Assembly (NCBI RefSeq): GCF_000444995.1
Contig: NC_022044.1
Coordinates: forward strand, 62,001-126,000
Origin: Paracoccus aminophilus JCM 7686
Lineage (GTDB): Bacteria > Pseudomonadota > Alphaproteobacteria > Rhodobacterales > Rhodobacteraceae
Reading direction: 5' to 3'
DNA: 64,000 nucleotides
In this document: piece by piece, positions 35,699 through 44,796 of the stretch
How positions within the stretch are numbered: position 1 is the stretch's first letter
How the letters are laid out: every line of letters begins with the position of its first letter
Notes under the pieces: model-generated
Database searches by the model: none
What the model was told of the DNA's origin: nothing
The model's input: only the letters and a program-made list of their open reading frames with translations
Made by a program: the position numbers and the translations under genes

Positions 35699-37249
35699 AT
35701 GACGGAATTGACCAGACGTTCACTTCTGGCCGGATCGGTGGCGATGACCGCCGCCGGTCTGCTGCTGCCGCGCGGAGGCTTCGCGCAGGACGCCCAGCCG
35801 AAAGCCGGTGGCAAGATGACCATCGGCATGTCGGGGGCGGCGACCTCGGACACGCTCGACCCCGCGCTTTATCTCGCCGGGCCGATCATCATCGCCATGC
35901 TGGGGGTCTGCAACACGCTGATGGAGATCGACCATACCGGCAAGGCTCAGCCCGAGCTCGCCGAAAGCGTCGAGCCCGATGCGACCGCGACCACCTGGAC
36001 CTTCAAGATCCGCTCGGATGCGAAATTCAGCGACGGTAAGGCGGTGACGGCGAAGGATGTCATCGCCTCGTTCAACCACCATCGCGGACCGGACAGCAAA
36101 TCCGGCGCAAAAGGTCCGCTTGAGCAGATCAAGGACATCCGCGCCGATGGCGATCATACGGTGGTCTTCGAGCTGACCTCGGGCAATGCCGATTTCCCGA
36201 CGCTGACGGCGGATTACCATTACATCATCATGCCTGCGAATGAGGACGGCACGCTCAACTGGCAATCGGGTCTGGGCACCGGTGGCTATACGCTGGTCAG
36301 CCACGAGCCGGGCGTGCGTATCGTGCTGAAACGGCGCGGCGATTACTTCAAGAAGGACCGCGCTTGGTTCGAGGATGTCGAGCTCCTTGCCATCGCCGAC
36401 ACCACCGCGCGCCAGAATGCGCTGATGACCGGGCAGGTCGATGTCATCAACGCGCCCGATCTCGCGACGGTCGATCTGCTGAAACGCCGTCCCGGCATTT
36501 CGCTGGTCGAGACCACCGGGACCGCGCATTACACCATGCCGATGCGCACCAATGTGAAGCCCTTTGACGACAACAATGTGCGTCTCGCGCTCAAATATGC
36601 GATCGACCGCGAGGAGTTCCTGCAAAAGATCCTGCGCGGCTACGGCAAGGTTGCCAATGACAGCCCGATCACGCCCGCGAACCGCTATTACGCCGCCGAT
36701 CTGCCGCAGCACAGCTATGACCCGGACAAGGCGAAATATTACCTCAAGCAATCGGGGCTGAGCTCGCTTGACGTGCAGCTTCACGTCTCGGATGCGGCCT
36801 TTACCGGCGCGGTCGATTCCGCGCAGCTCTTCCAGCAATCGGCCAAGGCCTGCGGCATCAATGTCGATGTCAAACGCGAGCCGGCGGACAATTACTGGAC
36901 GAATATCTGGCTCAAGCAGCCCTTCTGCATGGGCTATTGGAACGGCCGCCCGACCGAGGATGACATGTTCAGCCTCGTCTATGCCAAGGGCGCGGAATGG
37001 AATGAATCGGTCTGGGACAATGAGAAGTTCAACCAGCTTCTCCTGACCGCGCGGGCCGAACTCGATGATGCGAAACGCCGCGAGATGTATCATGAAATGC
37101 AGGCGCTCGTCTCGGAAGACGGCGGCACGATCATCCCGGTTTTCGTGAACTATGTCGATGCGCAGAACAACAAGGTCGCGCATGGGCCGGTGGCGGGCGA
37201 CCGCTTCTTTGACGGCTGGAAAATTGTGGAACGGTGGTGGGCAGCATGA
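35699..37249 (+). CDS. ABC transporter substrate-binding protein, family 5 (Tat signal)
   Basis: A 516-residue extracellular solute-binding protein of the peptide/nickel type. A twin-arginine signal is visible (LTRRSLLAGSVAMTAAGLLL), and the mature protein starts near KAGGKMTIGMSGAATSDTLDP. TATTWTFKIRSDAKFSDGKA is the family hallmark. It lies between the BKACE and dehydrogenase genes of the carnitine operon. Family 5 proteins usually bind peptides or bulkier solutes; carnitine or short acylcarnitines are possible ligands from context. Its stop overlaps the next start. Confidence 0.85.
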   Translation: MTELTRRSLLAGSVAMTAAGLLLPRGGFAQDAQPKAGGKMTIGMSGAATSDTLDPALYLAGPIIIAMLGVCNTLMEIDHTGKAQPELAESVEPDATATTWTFKIRSDAKFSDGKAVTAKDVIASFNHHRGPDSKSGAKGPLEQIKDIRADGDHTVVFELTSGNADFPTLTADYHYIIMPANEDGTLNWQSGLGTGGYTLVSHEPGVRIVLKRRGDYFKKDRAWFEDVELLAIADTTARQNALMTGQVDVINAPDLATVDLLKRRPGISLVETTGTAHYTMPMRTNVKPFDDNNVRLALKYAIDREEFLQKILRGYGKVANDSPITPANRYYAADLPQHSYDPDKAKYYLKQSGLSSLDVQLHVSDAAFTGAVDSAQLFQQSAKACGINVDVKREPADNYWTNIWLKQPFCMGYWNGRPTEDDMFSLVYAKGAEWNESVWDNEKFNQLLLTARAELDDAKRREMYHEMQALVSEDGGTIIPVFVNYVDAQNNKVAHGPVAGDRFFDGWKIVERWWAA

Positions 37250-38703
37250 AGATTGCAGCAATCGGTGGTGGCGTCATCGGTGGGGGATGGATCGCAAGAT
37301 TCATCCTCGCCGGACACGATGTCCGGGTCTTTGATCCCCATCCCGAGGCCCAACGCATCGTCGGCGAGGTCATGGCCAATGCCAGCCGCGCCTGGGCCAA
37401 GATGTTTCTCGCGCCCCTGCCCGAGCCGGGGCAGATCATCTGGACCAAAAGCATCGCCGAGGCGGTCGAAGGCGCGGATTACATTCAAGAAAGCGTGCCC
37501 GAGCGGCTGGATTTGAAGCATAAGATTCTGGCCGAGATCGAGGCGGCGGCGCCTGCCACGGCGATCATCGGCTCCTCGACCTCGGGCTTCAAACCCTCCG
37601 AGCTGCGTGAGGGCGCCAAGCATCCCGCGCGCATTCTTGTCGCCCATCCCTTCAACCCGGTCTATCTGCTGCCGGTGGTCGAGATCGTCGGCGGCGGTGA
37701 GGCGGCGGCACGCGCCACCGCGCTTCTGACCGAGGTTGGGATGAAACCCGTCTCGATCGCGCAGGAAATCGACGCCCATATCGGCGACCGCCTGCTCGAA
37801 GCGGTCTGGCGCGAGGCGCTGTGGCTCGTCAATGACGGCATCGCCACGACCGAGGAAATCGACGACATCATCCGCTACGGCTTCGGCCTGCGTTGGGCGC
37901 AGATGGGCCTGTTCGAGACCTATCGCATCGCCGGCGGCGAGGCGGGCATGAAGCATTTCCTTGCCCAGTTCGGCCCGGCGCTGAAATGGCCGTGGACGAA
38001 GCTGATGGATGTGCCCGATCTCGATGATCGGCTGGTCGGCATGATCGCGGATCAATCGGATGCGCAATCGGGCAAACATTCGATCCGCGAGCTTGAACGC
38101 ATCCGCGACGACAATCTCGTGGGCATTTTCCAGGCGCTCAAAGCCAATGACTGGGGCGCGGGGCAATCCCTGCGCGAGATGGAAAACCGCTTCTATGCCC
38201 GCAAGGTCGAAGCACCCTCGGGCTATCCGTTGCGGCTGCATACGGCGCGGGTGAGCGGCGACTGGCTCGACTACAACGGCCATATGACCGAGTTCCGCTA
38301 TCTGCAGGTGCTGGGCGACGCGACCGATGCCTTTATGATCCATGTCGGTCTGGACGAGGCTTATCGCGCCGGTGGTTTCTCGGCCTATACGGTCGAAACC
38401 CACATCCGGCATCTGGCGGAAAGCTCGGGCGGTGAAAAACTGACTGTCGAAACCAGACTTATCGGGCATGATGCGAAGAAGTTCCGTCTCTTCCACCGGA
38501 TACTCAAGGAAGACGGCACCGAAGCAGCTACGGGGGAGCACATGCTGTTGCACGTCGATACCAAAGCCGGTCGCACCGTTCCGATGAATGATGCCCTGAA
38601 GGCCCGGCTGGACCAAATCGCCACCGAGGACGCGGCTCTGCCCGCACCCGAGGCAGCCGGTGCGGCGATCCGCGCCATCGGCCAGCGCGAGGCGGTCGCA
38701 TGA
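37246..38703 (+). CDS. L-carnitine dehydrogenase fused to betainyl-CoA thioesterase
   Basis: A 485-residue fusion. Residues 1-320 are a 3-hydroxyacyl-CoA dehydrogenase-type domain with the NAD loop GGGVIGGGW at 7-15 and AHPFNP at 133-138. Residues about 328-485 are a hot-dog thioesterase (SGDWLDYNGHMTEFRYL). This is the known arrangement of carnitine 3-dehydrogenase with a C-terminal thioesterase in alphaproteobacteria: the first part oxidises L-carnitine to 3-dehydrocarnitine, the second releases glycine betaine from betainyl-CoA made by the BKACE enzyme. The ATG at 37246 overlaps the preceding stop; a GTG at 37234 is an alternative. Its stop overlaps the permease start. Confidence 0.92.
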   Translation: MKIAAIGGGVIGGGWIARFILAGHDVRVFDPHPEAQRIVGEVMANASRAWAKMFLAPLPEPGQIIWTKSIAEAVEGADYIQESVPERLDLKHKILAEIEAAAPATAIIGSSTSGFKPSELREGAKHPARILVAHPFNPVYLLPVVEIVGGGEAAARATALLTEVGMKPVSIAQEIDAHIGDRLLEAVWREALWLVNDGIATTEEIDDIIRYGFGLRWAQMGLFETYRIAGGEAGMKHFLAQFGPALKWPWTKLMDVPDLDDRLVGMIADQSDAQSGKHSIRELERIRDDNLVGIFQALKANDWGAGQSLREMENRFYARKVEAPSGYPLRLHTARVSGDWLDYNGHMTEFRYLQVLGDATDAFMIHVGLDEAYRAGGFSAYTVETHIRHLAESSGGEKLTVETRLIGHDAKKFRLFHRILKEDGTEAATGEHMLLHVDTKAGRTVPMNDALKARLDQIATEDAALPAPEAAGAAIRAIGQREAVA

Positions 38704-39674
38704 GTGGAACCCGAACCGGCGGCGCTTTGCGACATATGATCCTGACGCGGCTTGGTATCGGTCTTTTCACGCTTTTCATCATCTCGATCCTTGTTTTCCT
38801 GGCAGTGTCCATGCTGCCGGGAGACATTGCCGAACAGGTGCTCGGGCGGAATGCCACGCCCGAGGCTGTTGAAGCCTTCCGCCGCCAGCTCGGGCTCGAT
38901 CAAGGGCTGGTGCCGCGCTATCTCAGCTGGATCGCGGGCGTGCTTCAGGGCGATTTCGGGCGCTCGCTCGCCAATGGTCGTCCGGTGTCAGAGCTGCTTG
39001 CGGGCCGCTTGGGCAATACGATGTTTCTGGCGCTTTACGCCGCTGTCATCGCCGTGCCTCTGGCGGTGACGCTTGGCCTTCTCGCCGCGCTGTGGCGCGG
39101 GAGCTGGTTCGACCGTCTCATCAACATCCTGAGTCTCAGCGCGATTTCCTTCCCGGAATTCTTTATCGCCTATCTGCTGATGTTCTGGCTGTCGGTGAAC
39201 TGGGGGCTCTTTCCCTCCATGGCCAGCGTCTCGCCCGACGCAAGCTTCGGCGAGATGCTGCGCGCAACCTTCCTGCCCGCGATCACGCTGGTTCTGGTCG
39301 TGACCGCCCATATGATGCGCATGACCCGCGCCGCGGTCGTCAACGTGCTGGGCGCGCCCTATGTCGCGATGTCGCGGCTCAAAGGCGCCAGCCGCTGGCG
39401 CATGATCGTCAAACACGCTTTGCCGAATGCGCTGGCGCCGATCATCAACGTCGTGGCACTGAACATCGCCTGGCTGATTACCGGCGTCGTCATTGTCGAG
39501 GTGGTTTTCGTCTATCCCGGCATGGGCCAGCTGATGGTCGACAGCGTGACCAACCGCGACATGCCGGTGGTGCAGGCCTGCGCGCTGATCTTTGCGGCGG
39601 TCTATATCCTTCTCAACCTCATCGCGGATGTTCTGGCCATCGCCACGAACCCCCGCCTCTTGCATCCGAGGTGA
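38700..39674 (+). CDS. Peptide/nickel-type ABC transporter permease (DppB-like)
   Basis: A 324-residue permease with six hydrophobic segments. The N-terminal ISILVFLAVSMLPGD and the coupling loop RLKGASRWRMIVKHALPNAL are characteristic of DppB. The ATG overlaps the dehydrogenase stop. With the following DppC-like permease, dual ATPase and family 5 binding protein it forms one importer inside the carnitine operon. Confidence 0.9.
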   Translation: MSGTRTGGALRHMILTRLGIGLFTLFIISILVFLAVSMLPGDIAEQVLGRNATPEAVEAFRRQLGLDQGLVPRYLSWIAGVLQGDFGRSLANGRPVSELLAGRLGNTMFLALYAAVIAVPLAVTLGLLAALWRGSWFDRLINILSLSAISFPEFFIAYLLMFWLSVNWGLFPSMASVSPDASFGEMLRATFLPAITLVLVVTAHMMRMTRAAVVNVLGAPYVAMSRLKGASRWRMIVKHALPNALAPIINVVALNIAWLITGVVIVEVVFVYPGMGQLMVDSVTNRDMPVVQACALIFAAVYILLNLIADVLAIATNPRLLHPR

Positions 39675-39678
39675 GCCG

Positions 39679-40503
39679 ATGGAACTGACCCGCACTTTCC
39701 GCACGATGCCGCTGACCGCGATGTTCGGCATTGCCGTCATTCTCTTCTATGCGGTTCTGGTGATCTTTGCGCCGCTGATCGCGCCCCATGGCCAAGCCGA
39801 GATCGTCGGTGCGCAATATGAGCCCTGGGGCGGAGCCTTCCCGCTCGGCACGGATTCGCTTGGCCGGGACATGCTGTCTCGGCTGATCTGGGGGGCGCGC
39901 AATACGGTCTCGATCGCTCTGGCCACCACCATTCTCGCTTTCACCATCGGCGCGGTCGCGGGGCTTCTGGCGGCGGCGCTTGGCGGCTGGGTCGATCTGC
40001 TGTTGTCGCGGATCGTCGATATCCTGATGGCCGTGCCCTCGCTGATCTTCACGCTTCTGGCGCTCTCCGCGCTGGGGCCGGGGATCATGAACCTGATCCT
40101 CGTGATCGCGGTTCTGGACTCCACCCGCGTCTTCCGGCTCGCCCGGGCCACGGCGATGAATGTCATGGTCATGGATTATGTCGAGGCCGCGAAACTGCGC
40201 GGCGAGGGGACCTGGTGGGTGATCCGCCGCGAGGTGCTGCCGAATATCGCAGCCCCCCTGATCGCGGAATTCGGCCTGCGCTTCTGCTTCGTCTTCCTGA
40301 CGATCTCGGCTCTGGCCTTCCTCGGGCTCGGCCTGCCGCCGCCGATGGCCGATTGGGGCTCGATGGTGCGCGACAATGCCTCGCTCATCACCTTCGGCGA
40401 TGTGACGCCGCTTCTGCCCGCAGGCGCAATCGCGCTGCTGACGGTCGCGGTCAACTTCGTGGTGGATTGGATGCTGCACCGCGCCTCGGGTCTGAAGGAT
40501 TGA
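39679..40503 (+). CDS. Peptide/nickel-type ABC transporter permease (DppC-like)
   Basis: A 274-residue permease. GTDSLGRDMLSRLIWGAR is the DppC signature and VEAAKLRGEGTWWVIRREVLPN the coupling loop. I chose the ATG at 39679, four bases after the previous stop; an upstream extension lies in the preceding gene. It ends four bases before the ATPase start. Confidence 0.9.
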   Translation: MELTRTFRTMPLTAMFGIAVILFYAVLVIFAPLIAPHGQAEIVGAQYEPWGGAFPLGTDSLGRDMLSRLIWGARNTVSIALATTILAFTIGAVAGLLAAALGGWVDLLLSRIVDILMAVPSLIFTLLALSALGPGIMNLILVIAVLDSTRVFRLARATAMNVMVMDYVEAAKLRGEGTWWVIRREVLPNIAAPLIAEFGLRFCFVFLTISALAFLGLGLPPPMADWGSMVRDNASLITFGDVTPLLPAGAIALLTVAVNFVVDWMLHRASGLKD

Positions 40504-40507
40504 TGCC

Positions 40508-42109
40508 ATGCTGATGAAAATCGAAAATCTGAAGATCGAGGCCAAAGGCGATGCCGGTTGGACGCCGATCCTGCATGGCGTCGATCTCGAGCTGGATCGC
40601 GGCGAAGTGCTGGGCCTGATCGGAGAATCCGGCGCGGGCAAATCGACCCTTGGCCTTGCCGCCATGGGTTACGCCGCGCCGGGGCTGCGCTTTGCCGGTG
40701 GCAAGGCCTTGCTCGACGGGGTCGATCTGCTGTCGCTCTCGGAAAGCAAGCGCAGCCAGATCCGCGGCAAGCGCGTCGCCTATGTCGCGCAATCGGCGGC
40801 GGCGAGCTTCAACCCGGCCTGGCGGCTTCTGACCCAGTTCTGCGAGGGGCCGCAGATCCACGGCACCGCCAGCCGCGCGGATTCCGAGGCCTTCGCGCGT
40901 GAGCTTTACGCCAAGATGCATCTGCCCGATCCCAATAATTTCGGCCTGCGCTTTCCGCATCAGGTCTCGGGCGGGCAATTGCAGCGCGCAATGGTCGCGA
41001 TGGCGATGGCCTGCCGCCCCGATCTCATCGTTTTCGATGAGCCGACGACGGCGCTTGATGTGACGACGCAGGTCGGCGTTCTCGCCTCTATCCGCGAGGC
41101 GGTGCGCGAATTCGGCACGGCGGCGATCTATATCACCCATGATCTCGCCGTGGTGGCCCAGATGGCCGACCGCATCAAAGTCATGCGCCACGGCCGCGAG
41201 GTTGAGGAGGCCACCACCCGCCAGATGATGGCGGCTCCGCGCGAGGATTATACCCGCTCGCTTTGGGCCGTGCGCGAGTTCCGCCGTCCCGAGCGTGCGC
41301 TTGACACGGGCCAGACCCCCGCGATCCGCATTGCTGGCGTCTCGGCGGCTTACGGTGCGATCAATGTGCTCGAAGATGTCAGCTTTGACATTCCGCGCGG
41401 TGCAACCGTGGCCGTGGTCGGCGAATCCGGTTCCGGCAAATCGACGACGGCGCGTGTGATCACCGGGCTCTTGCCGCCGAAAGCCGGGCTGATCGAGCTC
41501 GACGGCAAGCCGCTGCCGCCCGCGCTCAAGGATCGCAGCAAGGATCAGCTCAAGCGCATCCAGATGATCTATCAGATGGCCGATACCGCGCTCAATCCGC
41601 GCCAGACCATCCGCCAGATCCTGTCGCGGCCTTTGGCCTTTTATCAGGGCGTGCAGGGCCGCGCCCAGACCGAGCGCCTGCATGAGCTGATGGATCAGAT
41701 CGAGCTTGATCCGAAGAAGTTTCTCGACCGTTTGCCGGGCGAGCTGTCGGGCGGGCAAAAACAGCGCATCGGCATTGCCCGCGCCTTGGCGGCGGGGCCG
41801 GAATTCATCATCTGCGACGAGGTGACCAGCGCGCTCGACCAGCTTGTCGCCGAGGGGATCTTGCGCCTTCTCAGCCGTTTGCAGGACGAGACAGGCGTCT
41901 CTTACATGTTTATCACCCATGATATCGCAACCGTGCGCGCGATTGCCGATGAGGTCGTGGTGATGAAAGGCGGCCGGGTCATGGACAAGGGGCTCAAGGC
42001 AGAGGTGCTCGATCCGCCTCGCCATCCCTATACGGTCGAGCTTCTGTCCTCGGTGCCCGAACCCGACCCCGATTGGCTGACGCGGCGCATCGCGCAAGGC
42101 GCGCATTGA
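40508..42109 (+). CDS. Peptide/nickel-type ABC transporter, fused dual ATP-binding protein (DppDF-like)
   Basis: A 533-residue protein with two ABC ATPase domains in one chain. The first has GESGAGKST (about 40-48), SGGQLQRAM and LIVFDEPTTALD; the second has GESGSGKST (about 306-314), LSGGQKQRIGIARAL and FIICDEVTSALDQ. In the second Walker B and D-loop the usual DEPTSALD is DEVTSALD. Fusion of the two ATPases is common in this transporter class. Met1 and Met3 are both possible starts. Confidence 0.92.
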   Translation: MLMKIENLKIEAKGDAGWTPILHGVDLELDRGEVLGLIGESGAGKSTLGLAAMGYAAPGLRFAGGKALLDGVDLLSLSESKRSQIRGKRVAYVAQSAAASFNPAWRLLTQFCEGPQIHGTASRADSEAFARELYAKMHLPDPNNFGLRFPHQVSGGQLQRAMVAMAMACRPDLIVFDEPTTALDVTTQVGVLASIREAVREFGTAAIYITHDLAVVAQMADRIKVMRHGREVEEATTRQMMAAPREDYTRSLWAVREFRRPERALDTGQTPAIRIAGVSAAYGAINVLEDVSFDIPRGATVAVVGESGSGKSTTARVITGLLPPKAGLIELDGKPLPPALKDRSKDQLKRIQMIYQMADTALNPRQTIRQILSRPLAFYQGVQGRAQTERLHELMDQIELDPKKFLDRLPGELSGGQKQRIGIARALAAGPEFIICDEVTSALDQLVAEGILRLLSRLQDETGVSYMFITHDIATVRAIADEVVVMKGGRVMDKGLKAEVLDPPRHPYTVELLSSVPEPDPDWLTRRIAQGAH

Positions 42110-42145
42110 GGCGCGTATCGAGTTCATCGGAGCAGCTGGACCACC

Positions 42146-43084
42146 ATGACCACCAAAATCACCGACCCGCAGGTGCTGGAGTTCATCCGGCTGAGCGAAG
42201 AGGCCTATCCCGCCGAGGCCAATGAGGCGAGCGCCGCCGAAAATCGCCGCTTTTACAACGAGATGTGCGCCCGCTTTCATCGCGGTCGCCCCGAGGGGCT
42301 TCGCGTCAGCGATCGCCGCATCGCCGGTGTGCCCTGCCGGGTCTATGGGACCGAGACGCCGGTGGTCGTGCTTTACGCGCATGGCGGCGGCTATGTCGTC
42401 GGCGGGCTCGACAGCCATGACGACATTTGCGCCGAAATCGCCGATGCAACCGGGCTTCAGGTCGTCGCGGTCGATTACCGGCTCGCGCCCGAATACCGCT
42501 ATCCCTCGCAGATCGGCGATCTCGGCGCGGTTTGGGAGGCGCTTGACCGGCCCGGCGTTGTCGTGGGCGATTCCGCGGGCGGCAGCCTTGTCGCCGCGCT
42601 CTGCCTGTCACAGCGTGCGCGCGGGCGGATGCCTCTGGGGCAGGTGTTGATCTATCCCGGGCTTGGCGGCGATGGCACCGCACCCTCTTATCACGAGAAT
42701 GCCGAGGCGCCGATGCTGCGCACCTCCGATCTCGAGGTTTACCGCGATGCGCTGATGGGCGATCAGAAGGCGACCGAGCTTTCGGCGCCGCTGACCGCGA
42801 CCGAGCTTGCGGGCCTCGCCCCGGCCTTCATCGTCTCGGCCGATGTCGATCCCTTGCGCGATGATGCCCGCGACTATGCCGCGAAGCTGAAAGCGGCAGG
42901 CGTCGCGGCGATCTGGCGCAACGAGCTGCAGCTTCCCCACAGCTATCTGCGCGCGCGTGGGACCAGCGACCGAGCGCGGCGCAGCTTCTCGGCAATCCTG
43001 AGCGCGATCAGCCGTTTCGCGGCAAGTCACTCTGGCGCCGATCCGCAGACCATGCCAGAATTTGCGGATGAGCTTTCCGACTGA
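42146..43084 (+). CDS. Alpha/beta hydrolase of the HSL type, candidate carnitine-ester hydrolase
   Basis: A 312-residue esterase-like protein. The oxyanion motif HGGGYVVGG, the nucleophile elbow GDSAGGS, and HSYLRARG near the end (likely catalytic His) are all present. It follows the transporter ATPase by 36 bp on the same strand, so it probably belongs to the carnitine operon. A role in releasing carnitine from short acyl esters taken up by the importer would fit; such hydrolases are known in Pseudomonas. Other ester substrates cannot be excluded. Confidence 0.78.
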   Translation: MTTKITDPQVLEFIRLSEEAYPAEANEASAAENRRFYNEMCARFHRGRPEGLRVSDRRIAGVPCRVYGTETPVVVLYAHGGGYVVGGLDSHDDICAEIADATGLQVVAVDYRLAPEYRYPSQIGDLGAVWEALDRPGVVVGDSAGGSLVAALCLSQRARGRMPLGQVLIYPGLGGDGTAPSYHENAEAPMLRTSDLEVYRDALMGDQKATELSAPLTATELAGLAPAFIVSADVDPLRDDARDYAAKLKAAGVAAIWRNELQLPHSYLRARGTSDRARRSFSAILSAISRFAASHSGADPQTMPEFADELSD

Positions 43085-44066
43085 CGCCCCGCCGATCCCT
43101 GCGCCAAGCGACCGCCGCGCCTCTGATCTGACCGACCCCGAGGTCTGGCTGCGGGCCGAAGCACGGCTCGCCCAGCCTCTGGCCCGGGCGGCTTGCGCGC
43201 TGGGGGCGCTGGATGCGGCAATCGAAGAGGCGCCTTGGCTTGCACAAAGGCTGGCGCTGATTGAGGTCGAATCCATGCTGTGGGGGCAGGGGGTAATCCT
43301 GCGCCGCGAAGACATTGGCCGCGAGCTTTTGGCCGCGCGCAGCGGTGCCGATACCGAGGGGCTGACGCAAGCGCGATGGGCCTTGCGTCGGCTTTTGCCC
43401 GCGCATGGCAGCAATGATCCCGCGCGCCGGACCCGCGATCTGCGCAGCTTTCTCGGCCTCCACCGGGTCGAAATCGGTGGGTTGAGCGACGCGCTGACCC
43501 AGCGCCCCTGTGGCGCGGATTTCGACGAAAGCGCTCGGCTGTTCCAGCACGATCTGACCGGCTTTGCCAAATGCCATCCGCTGACCCGTGCGGCGGCGGC
43601 CTTGATGCTGTGGCGGCGTGCCGGACTTTCGCCGGTCGAGGATGTGATCGAAAGCGCGACCTTCACTGCGATTGTCATGGTCGAGGATCTTGCGTCGCTC
43701 GGCTTTGCCCCGCTTGGTGCGCATGGGCGGCAGGTCTGGCGCAGCTCAGCCGCGCCCGAAGCCCGACTTCAGCTTTGGCTCACGGCGGTTCTTGAGGGCG
43801 CAACCGATGCCCGCGCTGAATTGCGCCGCTTCCGCAACTGGCGTGCGGCGGCGTTGCGCAGCGTCGCCGCGATGAAGGGCGGCACCCCGGCGCGGCTGGT
43901 CGAATTCGCGCTGCAACGTCCGCTCATCAGCACCGAGGATGCCGAGCTTGCGCTTGGGATTTCCCGCGACAGCGCCGAGCGCGGCCTGACCCGATTGCAG
44001 GCCGCGGGCTTGCTGCGCGAAGTGACGGGGCGTGGCCGCTTCCGGTTGTGGACGACCGCCTGCTAA
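43068..44066 (+). CDS. DUF1612/helix-turn-helix protein (RHE_PE00001-like)
   Basis: A 332-residue protein of the DUF1612/HTH type, found mainly on rhizobial and Rhodobacteraceae replicons. The N-terminal half (about 20-150) is the conserved domain and the last 55 residues form a helix-turn-helix (ISTEDAELALGISRDSAERG, then LREVTGRGRFRLW). Its start overlaps the hydrolase end by 17 bases; TTG at 43062 is an alternative. The function is not known; a DNA-binding or toxin-related role has been suggested only by domain content. Its position within an amine-catabolism block is unusual. Confidence 0.65.
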   Translation: MSFPTDAPPIPAPSDRRASDLTDPEVWLRAEARLAQPLARAACALGALDAAIEEAPWLAQRLALIEVESMLWGQGVILRREDIGRELLAARSGADTEGLTQARWALRRLLPAHGSNDPARRTRDLRSFLGLHRVEIGGLSDALTQRPCGADFDESARLFQHDLTGFAKCHPLTRAAAALMLWRRAGLSPVEDVIESATFTAIVMVEDLASLGFAPLGAHGRQVWRSSAAPEARLQLWLTAVLEGATDARAELRRFRNWRAAALRSVAAMKGGTPARLVEFALQRPLISTEDAELALGISRDSAERGLTRLQAAGLLREVTGRGRFRLWTTAC

Positions 44067-44081
44067 GCCCGAAGGCCCGGC

Positions 44082-44696
44082 CTATGCGTCCGGCACCGAC
44101 TTTTCCCCACGCTCTGGCCGCAGCGCCCAAAGCGCGAAAAGCGGCGCATCGGGCTCGGCCCGCATGGCATGGACGGAATTCGGCGGCACGAAGAAACTGC
44201 CACCGACGCCCGGCCGGAACCAATCGCCGCCCTCTTTGCGAAACTCGCCCGGCGACAGCACGAGATAGGTCTCTTCGGGCAGATGCTGGTGATCGGGATA
44301 GCGCGTGCCGGGGGCGAGCAGGCTGACGCCGAGCCAAAGATCATGGCGATCCTCGATGCCGCCCGGGCCAAGCAGCATCGCATTGGCATGGCTCTCGGCA
44401 AAACCCTCGCTCGCGGTCGGTGCGCCGGATCGGGTGCGCCAGCGCAGATGGGGCGCGAGCTTGCGGAAAGCCGCGAAGACGGCGGCAATATCGGGGGTTT
44501 CGGGATCGGGGTCGAGCGCGGTCTTCAGCCAGTCGCAGACCGGCAGCTCGGCGGGGCTCGCGCCGCGCTCGGCCTCGACGGTCATGGCTTCGATGATGCG
44601 CTCCAGCGAGGCGGGTGAGCGGGGGTCGCTGGCGCGCGCTTGCATGACGGGCATGGCGGTGTCGAGAAAGGCCTGAAGTTCGGGAGGACGCGACAT
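44082..44696 (-). CDS. DMSP-lyase-like cupin (DddQ-like)
   Basis: A 204-residue cupin of the DMSP_lyase family. The block YPDHQHLPEETYLVL holds Tyr133, His136, His138, Glu142 and Tyr144, and His176 follows in PPNSVHAMRA. These six match, with one constant offset of 13, the residues Tyr120, His123, His125, Glu129, Tyr131 and His163 that I recall for Ruegeria DddQ, where they bind the metal and start beta-elimination. It could split DMSP to DMS and acrylate. No acrylate genes lie nearby, so it may be a DMSP-lyase-like relative acting on another onium compound. AAAGGAAA precedes the ATG. Confidence 0.75.
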   Translation of the reverse strand: MSRPPELQAFLDTAMPVMQARASDPRSPASLERIIEAMTVEAERGASPAELPVCDWLKTALDPDPETPDIAAVFAAFRKLAPHLRWRTRSGAPTASEGFAESHANAMLLGPGGIEDRHDLWLGVSLLAPGTRYPDHQHLPEETYLVLSPGEFRKEGGDWFRPGVGGSFFVPPNSVHAMRAEPDAPLFALWALRPERGEKSVPDA

Positions 44697-44796
44697 TTCG
44701 GTTTCCTTTCGTCTCGGGGAGGGACTTCTTCCAATGTGGCCCTTGATCGGGCCGACCGCTATGCGACAAGAGGTTGAGATCGCCCCCGCCCGGGCG

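Noticed and set aside
34680-35723. N-terminal extension of the CdhR-like AraC regulator to 678 residues
   Set aside because: The extra part is antisense to the BKACE gene. The regulator domain starts at the Met at 34679.
40451-42418. A 655-codon frame antisense to the fused ATPase gene
   Set aside because: It opposes a well-recognised dual ABC ATPase and has mirror-frame composition.
44082-44696. Firm naming of the cupin as dddQ
   Set aside because: All active-site residues fit, but no acrylate or DMSP genes are nearby, and related cupins without DMSP activity exist.
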